Shown here: positions 27,402-38,282 of the stretch, in pieces
How positions within the stretch are numbered: the stretch's first letter is position 1
Layout: the number at the start of each line of letters is the position of its first letter
Source of the DNA: an uncultured Pelagibacteraceae bacterium
Lineage (GTDB): Bacteria > Pseudomonadota > Alphaproteobacteria > Pelagibacterales > Pelagibacteraceae
Assembly (NCBI GenBank): GCA_902610655.1
Contig: CACLWL010000001.1
Location: 62,001 to 126,000, forward strand
Length of the DNA: 64,000 bases
Direction of reading: 5' to 3'
Notes under the pieces: generated by a model
Told to the model about the DNA's origin: nothing
The model's input: only the letters and a program-made list of their open reading frames with translations
The model's database searches: none
Position numbers and translations under genes: made by a program

Positions 27402-27769
27402 TGATAAAAAAATTAAAATGCCACTGTGGAAATGTTGAAGCTGAAGTAAATATTCCAGACAATGGAATTGAAAAAATAATGAGGTGCAATTGTTCTATCT
27501 GTAAAAAAAAGGGATATGTAATTGGAGTATTGGGTGAAAATGATTTTAAATTAACTAAAGGAGAAGATTCTTTAAAACTTTATCAATTTTATACTAATAC
27601 TGCTAAACATTATTTTTGCATGAACTGTGGAATTCATACACATAATAGACCAAGAATAAATCCGAAAATTTATGGAATAAATGTTGCTTGTATAGATGAT
27701 ATCGATGTTTTTCAATTTAAAGATATTTTAGTTAATAACGGTCGTAATCATCCTTTAGATAAAAAATAA
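27401..27769 (+). CDS. GFA/CENP-V-type zinc protein, copy 2
   Basis: 122 residues, paralogue of the preceding gene: same Cys layout (CHCGNVEAEV, RCNCSICKKKG, FCMNCGIHTHNRPR) and a shared LYQFxTNxAKHYF stretch. The two copies have diverged mainly in the middle and C-terminus. Adjacent duplication suggests a two-subunit unit or substrate diversification. One base separates it from the kinase gene. Confidence 0.85.
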   Translation: MIKKLKCHCGNVEAEVNIPDNGIEKIMRCNCSICKKKGYVIGVLGENDFKLTKGEDSLKLYQFYTNTAKHYFCMNCGIHTHNRPRINPKIYGINVACIDDIDVFQFKDILVNNGRNHPLDKK

Positions 27770-27770
27770 A

Positions 27771-28697
27771 ATGTCCCAAATTTCTGCATGTTTAAATAAA
27801 GTCAAAAAACCTTGTTATAGTTTTATATCAACTCAGGAAATCTCTAGCGAAAAATTTAAAAATAAAGATAAAATGTTAAGGTCTTTCCTTATCCCAGTTT
27901 GTTTTTGGATGGCTAAAAAAGTGAAAAAAAACAAAACTATGATTGTTGGTTTATCAGGGGGTCAAGGAACAGGGAAAACAACAATTTCGTCTATTATTAA
28001 AATAATACTAGAAAAGTACTTCAAATTGAATGTATTTAAAATTTCGATTGACGATTTTTATAAAACACGAAAAGAAAGAATTATTTTGTCTAAAAAAGTC
28101 CATCCATTGTTAAAAACTAGAGGAGTTCCAGGAACTCATGATATTGATATGATGTTAAATTTATTTAGAAAAGTGAAAGCAAAAAAAGTTAAAGCGTTAT
28201 CTTTGCCAAAGTTTGATAAATCAGTCGATGATAGAGTTTCAAAAGATAAGTGGTATAAAATCAAATCAAAACCAGATATTGTAATATTTGAAGGTTGGTG
28301 TGTTGGGGCAAAATCACAAAGCAAAAAACAACTTATAAAACCAATCAATTCTTTAGAAAGATTAAATGATCAATCTATGAAATGGAGAAAATACGTAAAT
28401 TTAAACCTCAAAAACAAGTATAAAAAGTTTCATAGCATGATGGATTGCTTATTGTATTTGAAAGCAGAAAATTTTGCTTTATTAAGGAAGTGGAGATTGG
28501 TCCAAGAGAAAAAACTTAAAATTACAAATAAAGATAAAAAAAATTTGAAAGTAATGAATAAACAAGAAGTATTAAATTTTATGATGACATATCAAAGAAT
28601 TACTGAACATATGTTTAAAACTGCAACAAAATACTCATCAATTGTGATGTCATTAAATGGACATCATCAAATTACAAAACTCAAATATAATAAATGA
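27771..28697 (+). CDS. D-glycerate 3-kinase-like P-loop kinase
   Basis: 308 residues. Walker A is GLSGGQGTGKTT near residue 62; SIDDFYKTRKE and HPLLKTRGVPGTHD follow, the pattern of plant-type glycerate 3-kinase and its yeast/bacterial relatives. VIFEGWCVGA is the Walker B region. Phosphorylating glycerate to 3-phosphoglycerate would feed carbon from glyoxylate/serine into central metabolism, but substrate assignment is by family resemblance. It overlaps the TolC gene by four bases. Confidence 0.75.
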   Translation: MSQISACLNKVKKPCYSFISTQEISSEKFKNKDKMLRSFLIPVCFWMAKKVKKNKTMIVGLSGGQGTGKTTISSIIKIILEKYFKLNVFKISIDDFYKTRKERIILSKKVHPLLKTRGVPGTHDIDMMLNLFRKVKAKKVKALSLPKFDKSVDDRVSKDKWYKIKSKPDIVIFEGWCVGAKSQSKKQLIKPINSLERLNDQSMKWRKYVNLNLKNKYKKFHSMMDCLLYLKAENFALLRKWRLVQEKKLKITNKDKKNLKVMNKQEVLNFMMTYQRITEHMFKTATKYSSIVMSLNGHHQITKLKYNK

Positions 28698-29995
28698 AAA
28701 AAATATTAATAATCTTATTGTCAATTTACTTTTTTTCTTCAAGTGCTTTTGCAATAAATTTATCTCAAGCATTAAAAGAAGCTTATCAGAACAATCCTGA
28801 ACTAAATGCTGAAAGAGAGAATATTAAAGTTTCCAAATCTGATCTTAATATCTCTCGAAGTGATTTTTTACCTTCTGTGACGCTATCAGGTTCTAAAAGT
28901 TCCGAGGACACCTCTAAGTTGACCAATCAAGATGGTACAAGTGCTACAATTACTGACGTTAATCCTGAAACAAGATCAGTTAAAATTGAGCAAAAAATAT
29001 TTAAAGGTTTTGGTGGTGTTGCTGATTTCAAAAAAAGCAAATTGGGTTTAGATTTAGCTGATGCTAAATTGCTTAAATCTGAACAAGAAATATTACTTAA
29101 AGCAGTTGAAGCTTTTTCCGGAATGATTTTAGCTAACGAAAAGTTTTCAATTAATGAGCGAAATGTTGGCCTACTAGAAAGACAAGTTGAAACTGATAGA
29201 ATTAGACTTGATAGAGGTGAAGTAAGTGTAGCAGATCTTGCACAATCAGAATCCTCTTTAGCCGAGGCTCAAGCAAATTTTATTCAAGCAAAGAATGCCG
29301 TTGTAACTGCAAGACTTAATTACGAAAATATAATTGGTCCAATTCAAGATACTTTTAGTTTAAACAAAAAATCTGATCTTAACTTTAAAATTCCAATGAC
29401 TTTAGAAAACGCAATTAATATTTCTCAAACTAAAAATCCAGAACTTATAATTGCAAAACTAGAGTATGAGCAATCAGAGCAAGATGTAAAAATTTCACAA
29501 TCTGATTTATCACCTTCTGCTACTTTGTCATTTGAGTCAAAAGAGACAGATGATTTAAGCTCTACACTTGATCAACAGGATAAAGAAACTGTTCAAGCGA
29601 CAGTGTCGTGGCCAATTTTTTCTGGAGGAAAAAATTACGCTGGTCTAAATAAATCTAAAAACTTAAGAAATAGAAAAAAATTATTATTAGATAATGCCAT
29701 ACAAATTAATGAGACTAAAGTTACTACCGCTTGGTCAAATATGAAATCTAATGCTAGTATGCTAGAGTCTGTTAAATTACAAGTTAATGCGGCAGAAATT
29801 GCAAATGAAGGAATTACAGCTGAATATGAAAGTGGCAAAGGAAGATCTACGTTAGATGTTATCCAATCAAATTCTATATTATTAAATTCTCAGATTAGCC
29901 TCGCTAATTCTGAGAGAGAATTCTTATTATCAAAATTTAAATTACTTCAATCAGCTGGTATTTTGAGCGCTGATTACTTAGGTCTCAATAAATAG
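28694..29995 (+). CDS. tolC: TolC-family outer membrane efflux channel
   Basis: 433 residues with a signal peptide (MKKILIILLSIYFFSSSAFA). The two halves repeat the TolC pattern: INLSQALKEAYQNNPEL and later LENAINISQTKNPEL, each followed by long coiled helices and a short beta segment. It forms the outer-membrane exit duct of type I secretion or RND efflux systems; no pump or adaptor is adjacent. It ends the operon that begins with the GFA genes. Confidence 0.92.
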   Translation: MKKILIILLSIYFFSSSAFAINLSQALKEAYQNNPELNAERENIKVSKSDLNISRSDFLPSVTLSGSKSSEDTSKLTNQDGTSATITDVNPETRSVKIEQKIFKGFGGVADFKKSKLGLDLADAKLLKSEQEILLKAVEAFSGMILANEKFSINERNVGLLERQVETDRIRLDRGEVSVADLAQSESSLAEAQANFIQAKNAVVTARLNYENIIGPIQDTFSLNKKSDLNFKIPMTLENAINISQTKNPELIIAKLEYEQSEQDVKISQSDLSPSATLSFESKETDDLSSTLDQQDKETVQATVSWPIFSGGKNYAGLNKSKNLRNRKKLLLDNAIQINETKVTTAWSNMKSNASMLESVKLQVNAAEIANEGITAEYESGKGRSTLDVIQSNSILLNSQISLANSEREFLLSKFKLLQSAGILSADYLGLNK

Positions 29996-30033
29996 TCTAT
30001 TTTTGTGTATTTTCACTCAATTAAATTAATTTC

Positions 30034-30061
30034 TTGCCAATGAGAACAAAATGTGTACATT
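30034..30061 (+). promoter_or_regulatory. recA promoter with LexA-like box
   Basis: TTGCCA (30034-30039), 16 bases, TACATT (30056-30061). Within the spacer and overlapping the -10 lies GAAC-N7-GTAC (30044-30058), one mismatch from the alphaproteobacterial GAAC-N7-GAAC LexA site. The arrangement matches repression of recA by LexA, but the second half-site is imperfect. Confidence 0.5.
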
Positions 30062-30108
30062 TAATATCATGATTCGAGTGATAAAAACGCAAAAAAAAGA
30101 GGCATTAA

Positions 30109-31230
30109 ATGACTAAAAACAACTTAAAAGTGGTTAAATCCGCAAAAGAAAAAGATACAGAAAGTAAAGAAAAGAATAAAGCTTTAGAAGCTGCAATCAG
30201 TCAAATTACAGATAATTTTGGTAAAGGATCTGTAATGAAATTAGGCCAACAAAAAGCAATGGACGTTGAGTCTATTTCAACAGGTTCATTAAGTTTAGAC
30301 TTAGCTTTAGGAATTGGTGGTCTGCCAAAAGGAAGAATTATTGAAATTTATGGTCCAGAATCTTCTGGAAAAACAACGCTTGCTTTGCAAGTTGTTGCAG
30401 AGGCACAAAAAGCAGGTGGTATATGTGGTTTTGTTGACGCTGAACATGCATTAGACCCAGTTTATGCTAAGAAATTAGGTGTAAATACTGAAGAACTTTT
30501 AATTTCACAACCAGATACTGGCGAACAAGCATTAGAAATTACAGATACATTAATAAAATCTGGTTCAATGTCAGTTCTAGTAGTTGATTCTGTAGCTGCA
30601 CTTACACCAAGAGCTGAAATTGAAGGTGAAATGGGCGATCATCATGTTGGATTGCAATCAAGATTGATGAGTCAAGCTCTTAGAAAATTAACGGGATCTA
30701 TATCTAGAACAAATACGATGGTAATTTTTATTAATCAAATAAGAATGAAAATTGGTGTTATGTTTGGAAGTCCAGAAACAACTTCTGGAGGAAATGCTCT
30801 TAAATTCTATTCATCTGTTAGAATGGATATTAGAAGAATAGGTGCAATTAAAGATAAAGATCAGATCATAGGAAACGCAACAAGAGTAAAAGTCGTTAAA
30901 AATAAAGTTGCACCACCTTTTAAAGTAGTAGAATTCGATCTAATGTATGGCAAAGGAATAAGTAAAACAGGAGAACTTATAGATCTCGGTGCTAAAGCAG
31001 AAATAGTTGAAAAAGCTGGCGCATGGTATGCTTACAAAGGTGAAAAAATAGGACAAGGAAAAGAAAATGCAAAACTTTACCTTGAGCAAAATCCAAAAGT
31101 TGCTGCAGAAATTGAGATGGCTATAAGAGAAAAAGCAGGCTTAATTTCAAAAAAGATTGAGGGAAACCCCATTGATCAAGAAAAAGTAAAAGCAGAAGCA
31201 AAAGAAGAAACAACTCCTGAAAAGAATTAA
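30109..31230 (+). CDS. recA: Recombinase RecA
   Basis: 373 residues. Walker [10 protein letters not shown] near residues 84-92, the [20 protein letters not shown] block (Walker B and loop L1), [18 protein letters not shown] (L2) and the C-terminal domain are intact. It drives strand exchange and stimulates self-cleavage of LexA and UmuD, tying it to umuDC 3 kb upstream. The lysine-rich N-terminal extension of about 20 residues is slightly longer than in E. coli. It is followed by a strong terminator. Confidence 0.98.
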   Translation: MTKNNLKVVKSAKEKDTESKEKNKALEAAISQITDNFGKGSVMKLGQQKAMDVESISTGSLSLDLALGIGGLPKGRIIEIYGPESSGKTTLALQVVAEAQKAGGICGFVDAEHALDPVYAKKLGVNTEELLISQPDTGEQALEITDTLIKSGSMSVLVVDSVAALTPRAEIEGEMGDHHVGLQSRLMSQALRKLTGSISRTNTMVIFINQIRMKIGVMFGSPETTSGGNALKFYSSVRMDIRRIGAIKDKDQIIGNATRVKVVKNKVAPPFKVVEFDLMYGKGISKTGELIDLGAKAEIVEKAGAWYAYKGEKIGQGKENAKLYLEQNPKVAAEIEMAIREKAGLISKKIEGNPIDQEKVKAEAKEETTPEKN

Positions 31231-31244
31231 CTTTTAGTTATCTA

Positions 31245-31273
31245 AAAAGGCGCTTATTTTAAGCGCCTTTTTT
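31245..31273 (+). terminator. Intrinsic terminator after recA
   Basis: A 12-bp perfect stem, AAAAGGCGCTTA (31245-31256) and TAAGCGCCTTTT (31260-31271), with TTT loop and a T-run. It lies 15 bases after the recA stop and isolates it from alaS. Confidence 0.92.
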
Positions 31274-31320
31274 CCCTACTGTTTACTAGACATCAATTAA
31301 AAAAGCTGTATTTTTAAAAT

Positions 31321-33987
31321 ATGGCTGACAAATCATTAAACGAAATAAGAACTGCATTCCTAAAATATTTTGAGAAAAATGGTCATTCAATTGTGGATTC
31401 TAGTAATCTAGTTCCAAATAACGATCCAACATTAATGTTTGCTAATTCAGGTATGGTTCAGTTTAAAAATGTATTTACTGGACTTGAAAAAAGAGATTAT
31501 AAAAGAGCAACGACTTCTCAAAAATGTGTAAGAGCAGGTGGAAAACATAATGATTTAGAAAATGTAGGCTACACACCAAGACACCATACATTCTTTGAAA
31601 TGTTGGGAAATTTTTCTTTTGGGGATTATTTTAAAGAAAGAGCAATTGAACTAGCTTGGAATTTAATTACAAAAGATTTTGCACTAGATAAGAATAGACT
31701 TTATTTCACAGTTTTTAATGAGGATGATGAAGCTTTTAATTTATGGAGGAAAATCACAGGTTTTGGTGAAGATAGGATTATTAGAATATCAACTTCAGAT
31801 AACTTTTGGTCAATGGGAGAAACAGGCCCTTGTGGTCCGTGTTCTGAGATATTTTACGATCATGGTGATCATCTTCAAGGAGGATTACCTGGTACAAAAG
31901 ATCAAGATGGTGACAGATATATAGAAATCTGGAACCTAGTTTTCATGCAATATGAACAGATAACTAAAGAAAAAAGAATTGATTTACCAAAGCCATCTGT
32001 TGATACGGGAATGGGTTTAGAGAGAATAGTAGCTTTACTTCAAGGAACGCATGATAATTATAAAACAGATCATTTCCTAAAATTAATTAATTCAATCTCC
32101 GACACAGTAAAAGTAAAACCTTCTGATGCAAATCTATCTAGTTTTAGAGTAATTGCTGATCATTTAAGAGCAAGTTCTTTTTTACTAGCCGAGGGTGTTC
32201 TTCCTTCCAATGAAGGTAGAGGTTATGTTTTAAGACGGATTATGAGGAGAGGCATGAGGCACTCGCATCTTCTAGGAGCAAAAGAACCAATTTTTTATAA
32301 TATTTTTAAAACTTTAGTAAAAGAAATGTCTAGTAATTATCCTGAATTAGAAAGAGCACAATCTTTAATAAAAGAAACTCTAAAAATGGAAGAGGAGAAA
32401 TTTTTAGTTCTATTAGAAAGAGGAATGGGAATATTAGATGATGAGATTGAAAAAATAGATAAAGTTCTTCCAGGGGAAGTGGCATTTAAGCTTTATGATA
32501 CCTATGGTTTTCCATTAGACTTAACAGAGGACATTCTTAAAAACAAATCACTTGGATTAGATCATGACAAGTTTCATAAATTAATGAAGGATAGTAAAGA
32601 ACTAGCAAAAAAAAACTGGAAAGGATCTGGTGATAGTTCAGTTGATGAAATATGGTTTGGAATTAAGGACAAAATAGGTTCAACGGAATTTTTAGGTTAT
32701 GAAACTAATCAAGCAGAGGGAGTAATTCTAAGTCTAATAAAAAATAATAAACAATCTGAAAATTTAAAAGAAGGTGATGAGGGTATGATGATTTTAAACC
32801 AGACACCCTTTTATGCAGAATCTGGAGGACAAGTCGGAGATTTAGGTACAATTTCAAATGGTGAAAATATATTTAAAGTTTCAGATATTCAAAAAAAACT
32901 TGGTAATTTATTTGTTCATTATGGAAAGGTAGAAAAGGGGAATTTCAATTTAAAGGATAGTGTAGAATTAAAAATTGATACTGAAAGAAGAGCAAATGTA
33001 AAAGCATATCATTCAGCAACACACTTATTACATGAATCTTTAAGACGGATACTTGGTACTCATGTTATGCAAAAGGGATCATTAGTAGCGCCTGATAGAC
33101 TTCGTTTTGATTTTAGTCATATGAAGCCAATCTCAGCAGATGAAATGATAAAAATAGACCAATATGTGAATCAAATAATAAATAAAAAATCTGAGGTAAT
33201 AACAAGAATTATGACACCAAAAGAGGGTATAGCTCATGGTGCATTAGCATTATTTGGAGAAAAATATGGGGATGAAGTTAGAGTTGTTTTTATGGGTGAA
33301 GAAGGAAATAAATATTTTTCTACTGAATTATGTGGTGGAACACATGTAAAAAATACCAGTGATATTGGTAATTTTAAAGTAGTTAGTCAATCAGCTATAG
33401 CAGCGGGTGTGAGAAGAGTTGAAGCTTTAAGAGATAAACAATTAGATGAATTTTTAAAAAATAAAGAAAAACAATCTAGTCTTTCTGAACAAAAGGATGA
33501 TGAAACAATTAAAATTTTATCTGAAGAAATTAAAAAACTCGGTGGAAAGCTTAATTTAAATAAAGAAAATAAAAAAGATTTAATTAAAGAATTAAATAAA
33601 GAATTAGAAAAGTTATCAATTAATGAAATTATAAATAATAAATCTAAAAATATCATTAAAGATGAAAAAATTAATGGAGTATTCATAAGAATGCAAAAAA
33701 TTGACGGGCTTCCACCCAAAGAATTAAGAAGATTAATTGATAGTGGAAAAAAAGAAATTGGTGAAGGGATAGTTATTATATTTGCAAGTAAAGATGACAA
33801 AGTAGGTTTAGCCGTAGGTGTCACAGATGAATTAAAAAATAAATATGATGCTGTTAAACTTGTTAAAAATGCTTCAGAGATTATCGGAGGTAAAGGTGGT
33901 GGAGGAAGACCAGATTTTGCTCAAGCAGGTGGAGTAAATAAAAATAAAATTGATGATGCTTTAAAAAGTTTAAAGGCTTTGATTTAG
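31321..33987 (+). CDS. alaS: Alanyl-tRNA synthetase
   Basis: 888 residues, full length. The class II core begins [14 protein letters not shown] with motif 2 region [22 protein letters not shown]. The editing domain has [12 protein letters not shown] and LCGGTHV zinc/editing residues, and the C-terminal C-Ala domain carries [16 protein letters not shown]. Its 3' end overlaps that of convergent icd by 18 bases. The insertion around 700-750 is lysine-rich, as usual in this A+T-rich genome. Confidence 0.98.
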   Translation: MADKSLNEIRTAFLKYFEKNGHSIVDSSNLVPNNDPTLMFANSGMVQFKNVFTGLEKRDYKRATTSQKCVRAGGKHNDLENVGYTPRHHTFFEMLGNFSFGDYFKERAIELAWNLITKDFALDKNRLYFTVFNEDDEAFNLWRKITGFGEDRIIRISTSDNFWSMGETGPCGPCSEIFYDHGDHLQGGLPGTKDQDGDRYIEIWNLVFMQYEQITKEKRIDLPKPSVDTGMGLERIVALLQGTHDNYKTDHFLKLINSISDTVKVKPSDANLSSFRVIADHLRASSFLLAEGVLPSNEGRGYVLRRIMRRGMRHSHLLGAKEPIFYNIFKTLVKEMSSNYPELERAQSLIKETLKMEEEKFLVLLERGMGILDDEIEKIDKVLPGEVAFKLYDTYGFPLDLTEDILKNKSLGLDHDKFHKLMKDSKELAKKNWKGSGDSSVDEIWFGIKDKIGSTEFLGYETNQAEGVILSLIKNNKQSENLKEGDEGMMILNQTPFYAESGGQVGDLGTISNGENIFKVSDIQKKLGNLFVHYGKVEKGNFNLKDSVELKIDTERRANVKAYHSATHLLHESLRRILGTHVMQKGSLVAPDRLRFDFSHMKPISADEMIKIDQYVNQIINKKSEVITRIMTPKEGIAHGALALFGEKYGDEVRVVFMGEEGNKYFSTELCGGTHVKNTSDIGNFKVVSQSAIAAGVRRVEALRDKQLDEFLKNKEKQSSLSEQKDDETIKILSEEIKKLGGKLNLNKENKKDLIKELNKELEKLSINEIINNKSKNIIKDEKINGVFIRMQKIDGLPPKELRRLIDSGKKEIGEGIVIIFASKDDKVGLAVGVTDELKNKYDAVKLVKNASEIIGGKGGGGRPDFAQAGGVNKNKIDDALKSLKALI

Positions 33988-35193
33988 TCTTTTTTTTAAA
34001 TTTCCATCTATTACATCTAAAAATTCATTAGTAGTTAAATATTTAGTTGATGGACCAACTAAAATTGCCAAATCTTTTGTCATTGAACCTGATTCGACTG
34101 TTTGTATACACGTCTTCTCTAGGCTTTTTACAAATTTTTTTAAATCCTCATTATTATCTAGTTTTGCTCTATGATAAAGACCTCTTGCCCACGCAAAAAT
34201 TGATGCAATAGGATTGGTAGAAGTTTCTTTTCCTTGTTGATGTAATCTATAATGTCTTGTGACAGTTCCATGAGCAGCTTCTGCTTCTATAGTCTTTCCA
34301 TCTGGACTCATTAACACACTAGACATTAAACCCAATGAACCAAAGCCTTGAGCAACAGTATCAGATTGAACGTCTCCGTCATAATTTTTACATGCCCATA
34401 TATAATTTCCATTCCACTTCATTGCACATGCAACCATATCATCGATAAGTCTATGTTCGTATGTTATCTCTCTTTCTTTAAATTTTTCTTTAAATTCTTT
34501 TTCATATACTTCTTGAAATAAATCTTTAAATCTTCCATCATATTTTTTTAATATTGTATTTTTAGTTGATAGAAATACTGGCCATTTTCTATTTAGACCA
34601 TAATTCATACAAGATCTTGCAAAGTCTATAATAGACTGATCCAAGTTATACATTGAAAGAGCTACTCCTGGACCAGGAAAATTAAAAACTTCAAATTCTT
34701 TTTTATCTTTTCCATCCTCCGACGTCCATTTTATTTCTAATTTACCTTTTCCTGGAACTTGAAAATCTGTTGCTCTGTATTGATCTCCAAACGCATGTCT
34801 TCCAATACAAATTGGATTCTCCCAACTTGGCACTAACTTTGGAATATTTTTACAAAGTATTGGTTCTCTGAAAACAGTTCCACCTAAAATATTTCGAATA
34901 GTTCCATTAGGCGATCGCCACATTTTTTTTAATTTAAACTCTTCAACTCTTGCTTCATCTGGGGTAATTGTGGCACACTTAATACCTACACCATATTTTC
35001 TAATTGCATGCGCACAATCAATAGTAATTTTATCTGACGTGTTGTCTCTACTTTTTATTCCAAGATCGTAATATTTAATATCTAGTTCAAGATAAGGAAG
35101 TATGAGCTTGTTCTTGATAAAATCCCATATCACTCTTGTCATTTCATCACCATCTAACTCAACGACGGGGTTTTTAACCTTAATTTTGCTCAT
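33970..35193 (-). CDS. icd: NADP-dependent isocitrate dehydrogenase
   Basis: TCA-cycle enzyme making 2-oxoglutarate, CO2 and NADPH. The 407-residue length and start [19 protein letters not shown] place it in the eukaryote-like homodimeric class II, normal for alphaproteobacteria. Substrate residues lie in [19 protein letters not shown] near 96-114, and [13 protein letters not shown] near 306-318 is the cofactor block. It is transcribed alone, divergent from psd across 76 bases. Confidence 0.97.
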   Translation of the reverse strand: MSKIKVKNPVVELDGDEMTRVIWDFIKNKLILPYLELDIKYYDLGIKSRDNTSDKITIDCAHAIRKYGVGIKCATITPDEARVEEFKLKKMWRSPNGTIRNILGGTVFREPILCKNIPKLVPSWENPICIGRHAFGDQYRATDFQVPGKGKLEIKWTSEDGKDKKEFEVFNFPGPGVALSMYNLDQSIIDFARSCMNYGLNRKWPVFLSTKNTILKKYDGRFKDLFQEVYEKEFKEKFKEREITYEHRLIDDMVACAMKWNGNYIWACKNYDGDVQSDTVAQGFGSLGLMSSVLMSPDGKTIEAEAAHGTVTRHYRLHQQGKETSTNPIASIFAWARGLYHRAKLDNNEDLKKFVKSLEKTCIQTVESGSMTKDLAILVGPSTKYLTTNEFLDVIDGNLKKRLNQSL

Positions 35194-35269
35194 ATTAGAG
35201 TATATATCTTAATAATTGAATTTTGGAGTTTAATATACATATTAGGACCATATTGCCAATTATAGAATT

Positions 35270-35917
35270 ATGATAGACAAAATTTTTCCACCGATTCATA
35301 ACGAAGGTTATAAATTTTTAGTAATTTTTGCTGTTGCAACAATTATACTATACCTAATAAGCAGTTTCTTAGGATTGATTGGATTGGTTCTAACGATTTG
35401 GTGTTATTATTTTTTTAGAGATCCTGAAAGATATTCGATTGATGATGATGATTATTTAGTAAGCCCCGCTGATGGTTTAGTATTACAAGTTCAGGAAAAT
35501 GATGGTCCAAAAGAATTAAATCTTGAAAATAAAAAATTCACAAAGGTTAGTATTTTCATGAATGTTTTTGATTGTCATGTGAATAGATCACCATGTTCTG
35601 GAAAAGTATCAGAAATTTTATATAAGCCTGGAAAGTTTTTCAATGCTTCATTAGATAAGGCTAGTGAGGAAAATGAAAGAAATTATTATAAAATTACCAA
35701 TTCAAAAGGTGAGAATATAATTGTTGTCCAGATTGCAGGATTAATTGCAAGAAGGATTGTAACAGAAACTTCAGAAAGTTCTGATCTTATACAAGGGGAA
35801 AGGATTGGAATGATTAGATTTGGAAGTAGAGCAGATTTATACTTTGAAAATTATAAACCACTTGTGAAAGTAAATCAAAAAACAAGAGCAGGTGAAACTT
35901 TAATAGCTAAAAGATAA
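35270..35917 (+). CDS. psd: Phosphatidylserine decarboxylase, short (archaeal-like) type
   Basis: 215 residues, inner membrane protein that makes phosphatidylethanolamine. A hydrophobic N-terminus (about 18-50) anchors it. YLVSPADGLVL and VFDCHVNRSPCSGKV are family blocks, and MIRFGSRADLYF near 182-193 carries the Gly-Ser at which the precursor cleaves itself to form the pyruvoyl group. Adjacent pssA (1 base apart) makes its substrate. Confidence 0.93.
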   Translation: MIDKIFPPIHNEGYKFLVIFAVATIILYLISSFLGLIGLVLTIWCYYFFRDPERYSIDDDDYLVSPADGLVLQVQENDGPKELNLENKKFTKVSIFMNVFDCHVNRSPCSGKVSEILYKPGKFFNASLDKASEENERNYYKITNSKGENIIVVQIAGLIARRIVTETSESSDLIQGERIGMIRFGSRADLYFENYKPLVKVNQKTRAGETLIAKR

Positions 35918-35918
35918 A

Positions 35919-36719
35919 ATGAATGAACCAAGGAAAAAATTTAAAATTGTAACGGATAAAAGTGCAAGAGTAATATTACCTAATACTTTAACATTGATTG
36001 GAGTATGTATTGGTTTGACTTCTATAAATTTTGCTCTTAACCAAAATTTCAAACTTGCAATTATAGCAATTGTGTGTGCTGCTATTATAGATGGACTCGA
36101 TGGTAGAATTGCAAGATTAATAAAAGGAACATCAAAAGTTGGTAAGGAACTTGACTCTTTAACAGATATAATAAGTTTTGGAGTCGCGCCAGCATTTATA
36201 ATGTATTTTTGGACTTTAAATTCTTTAGGAAAAATAGGATGGTTGATCTCGCTAATTTATGTGGTTTGTGTTGCTTTGAGACTTGCTAGGTTTAATATCA
36301 ATACAGGTGGAGAACCTTCTTGGAGAGATAATTTTTTTGAGGGTGTTCCATCACCTGCTGGTGGAATATTAGTATTAAGCCCTCTTGTTTATAAACAGAG
36401 TGGTTTAAATATATTTAATTTTGATCTAAAAATAATAACACCAGTTCTTTTTATAATTGTCTCAATTTTGCTAATAAGCAAAATACCTACTTATTCGTTT
36501 AAAAAAATTGTGGTACCTAGAAGTACAACAATTTTTCTACTTTTAGGAATAGTTTCACTTTTTGGGCTTTTATTAATATTTCCTTTTAACGTTATCGCTT
36601 TAGGTTCTACAATTTATCTTCTCGCATTACCTTTTAGTATTTTTCATTATAATAAGTTGAAAAAAGGTTCATTAGCAAACAAACTACCAGCAGAAGATGA
36701 GCCTGAAGACGTATTATAG
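35919..36719 (+). CDS. pssA: Phosphatidylserine synthase
   Basis: CDP-diacylglycerol:serine phosphatidyltransferase, 266 residues with multiple membrane helices. The CDP-alcohol phosphatidyltransferase signature is DGLDGRIARLIKGTSKVGKELDSLTD, at about residues 50-75 (D-G-x2-A-R-x8-G-x3-D-x3-D type). It is paired with psd for phosphatidylethanolamine synthesis. Its stop directly abuts the start of the glycosyltransferase gene. Confidence 0.92.
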   Translation: MNEPRKKFKIVTDKSARVILPNTLTLIGVCIGLTSINFALNQNFKLAIIAIVCAAIIDGLDGRIARLIKGTSKVGKELDSLTDIISFGVAPAFIMYFWTLNSLGKIGWLISLIYVVCVALRLARFNINTGGEPSWRDNFFEGVPSPAGGILVLSPLVYKQSGLNIFNFDLKIITPVLFIIVSILLISKIPTYSFKKIVVPRSTTIFLLLGIVSLFGLLLIFPFNVIALGSTIYLLALPFSIFHYNKLKKGSLANKLPAEDEPEDVL

Positions 36720-37631
36720 ATGAAGAAAAATGTAATAGTTTCTCTTGCTGACTCAAATTACTTTAACTTATTAAATGAGTTAATAGATTCTATTAAACAA
36801 TTTGATCAAAAAAATTCTGTTGCAATATGTATTTTAGATGCTGGACTAGAAAAAGTTCAATTAAATGAACTTTCAGCTAAAGTGGATGAAATTAAAAATG
36901 CTGAATGGGATATTCAAGTTTCTTCAATAAAAGTTAGAGGAAAAGAATGGTTAAAGAGCCAAGTTTCAAGAGCTTTTTTACCAAAATACTTTCCAAATTA
37001 TGAAAAATATCTTTGGATAGATTGTGATGCCTGGGTAAATGATTGGAATGCTGTAGATCTATATTTTAAAGCATGTGAAAATGGGAAATTAGGTATTACT
37101 CAGACAATAGGTCCAGGTTACAGAATAATGTCTAAAGTAAATTGGTTGTTTGGCAAAATAGCAGTAATTAAATCACAAAATTTTAAACACGCAATAAGTT
37201 CAAAAATAGGTATGAATGATGCAAGAAAACTTGCTTTTGCACCCCACGTTAATATAGGTGTTTTTTCATTACAGAAAAACTCAAGATGTTGGGATGTTTG
37301 GCAAAAAAATTTAAAAACTACACTCAAATCTGGAAAAATATTTGGTTCAGAAGGTTTAGCAATTAATATGAGCATTTATATTGATAATGTTGAGACAGAA
37401 TTTCTTCCATTAAATTGTAATTGGATTGCAAGCAATCTATTGCCGAAGTTTGATGAGAAAGAACGTATGTTTGTAGAGCCTTATTTGCCAAATACTAAAA
37501 TTGGAATTATGCATCTTGCAGCAGGCATTTGGGATAACAAAAAAGATATGAGGGTAGATAGCTCTGTTAAAATTCAAATTAAAACTTTAGAAAATAAGAA
37601 TATATCAAAGAGCTTAAGATTTGGTCAGTAG
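36720..37631 (+). CDS. Glycosyltransferase, DxD type
   Basis: 303 residues, soluble. A GT-A-like fold is suggested by NVIVSLADSNYFNLLNELI at the start and the metal motif WIDCDAWVNDW near residues 99-109, with HVNIGVFSL near 177 and GSEGLAINM later. It resembles GT8-like hexosyltransferases but I cannot name donor or acceptor. The operon position after psd/pssA suggests a lipid or envelope target. Confidence 0.65.
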   Translation: MKKNVIVSLADSNYFNLLNELIDSIKQFDQKNSVAICILDAGLEKVQLNELSAKVDEIKNAEWDIQVSSIKVRGKEWLKSQVSRAFLPKYFPNYEKYLWIDCDAWVNDWNAVDLYFKACENGKLGITQTIGPGYRIMSKVNWLFGKIAVIKSQNFKHAISSKIGMNDARKLAFAPHVNIGVFSLQKNSRCWDVWQKNLKTTLKSGKIFGSEGLAINMSIYIDNVETEFLPLNCNWIASNLLPKFDEKERMFVEPYLPNTKIGIMHLAAGIWDNKKDMRVDSSVKIQIKTLENKNISKSLRFGQ

Positions 37632-38243
37632 TTGAAAAAAAATAAAATTTCAAAAAATTGGATAAACAAGCAACATAGAGACATATATGTTCGAAAATCA
37701 AAAATAGAAGGCTATAGATCAAGGGCAATTTATAAATTAGAGGAAATAGATCAAAAATTTAAAATCTTAAAAGAAGTTCACACGGCGATTGATCTTGGCG
37801 CTGCTCCAGGAAGCTGGTCTCAATATCTTTCTGAAAAAATACTTAATGGCAAAATACTGGCAATTGATTTATTAGAATTCAAAAAAATAAACAGAGTGCA
37901 TCAAATAATTGGTGATTTTTCAAAGGATGAATCTAAGCAAAAGATTATAGAACACTTTAATAAAAAAGTGGATTTAGTTGTCTCAGATATGGCGGTCAAT
38001 ACTACAGGAAATAAAAACCTTGATTCCATTGTAACCGGAGAACTTTGCTTAGATGCGATGATTTTTGCAAAAAATCAGCTAAATCATAAGGGAAAATTTA
38101 TATCTAAGTTATTTATGGGTTCTAGTTTTAATGATGTAGTCTCTGAGGCTAAAAAAACATTTAAAGAAGTAAGATTTTTTAAACCGTCATCAAGCAGAAA
38201 AGATTCAAAAGAAAGTTTTATAATTTGTAAGATATTACGTTAA
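37632..38243 (+). CDS. rlmE: 23S rRNA 2'-O-methyltransferase RlmE (FtsJ)
   Basis: 203 residues with a TTG start directly after the upstream stop. SAM motif I is AIDLGAAPGSWSQYL near 52-66; the catalytic tetrad K-D-K-E is represented by the Lys of YRSRAIYKL, Asp in VVSDMAVN near 117, Lys in GKFISKLFMG and Glu in SRKDSKESF. It methylates U2552 of 23S rRNA in E. coli and is needed for large-subunit maturation. Confidence 0.93.
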   Translation: MKKNKISKNWINKQHRDIYVRKSKIEGYRSRAIYKLEEIDQKFKILKEVHTAIDLGAAPGSWSQYLSEKILNGKILAIDLLEFKKINRVHQIIGDFSKDESKQKIIEHFNKKVDLVVSDMAVNTTGNKNLDSIVTGELCLDAMIFAKNQLNHKGKFISKLFMGSSFNDVVSEAKKTFKEVRFFKPSSSRKDSKESFIICKILR

Positions 38244-38282
38244 GTCCTCTTTTATTTTTATAAGAATCGTATATATAAGATC

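Noticed and set aside
33387-33824. 145-codon minus-strand frame
   Set aside because: Antisense to the lysine-rich part of alaS; Leu/Ser/Phe-rich composition is what the reverse of Lys/Glu codons gives.
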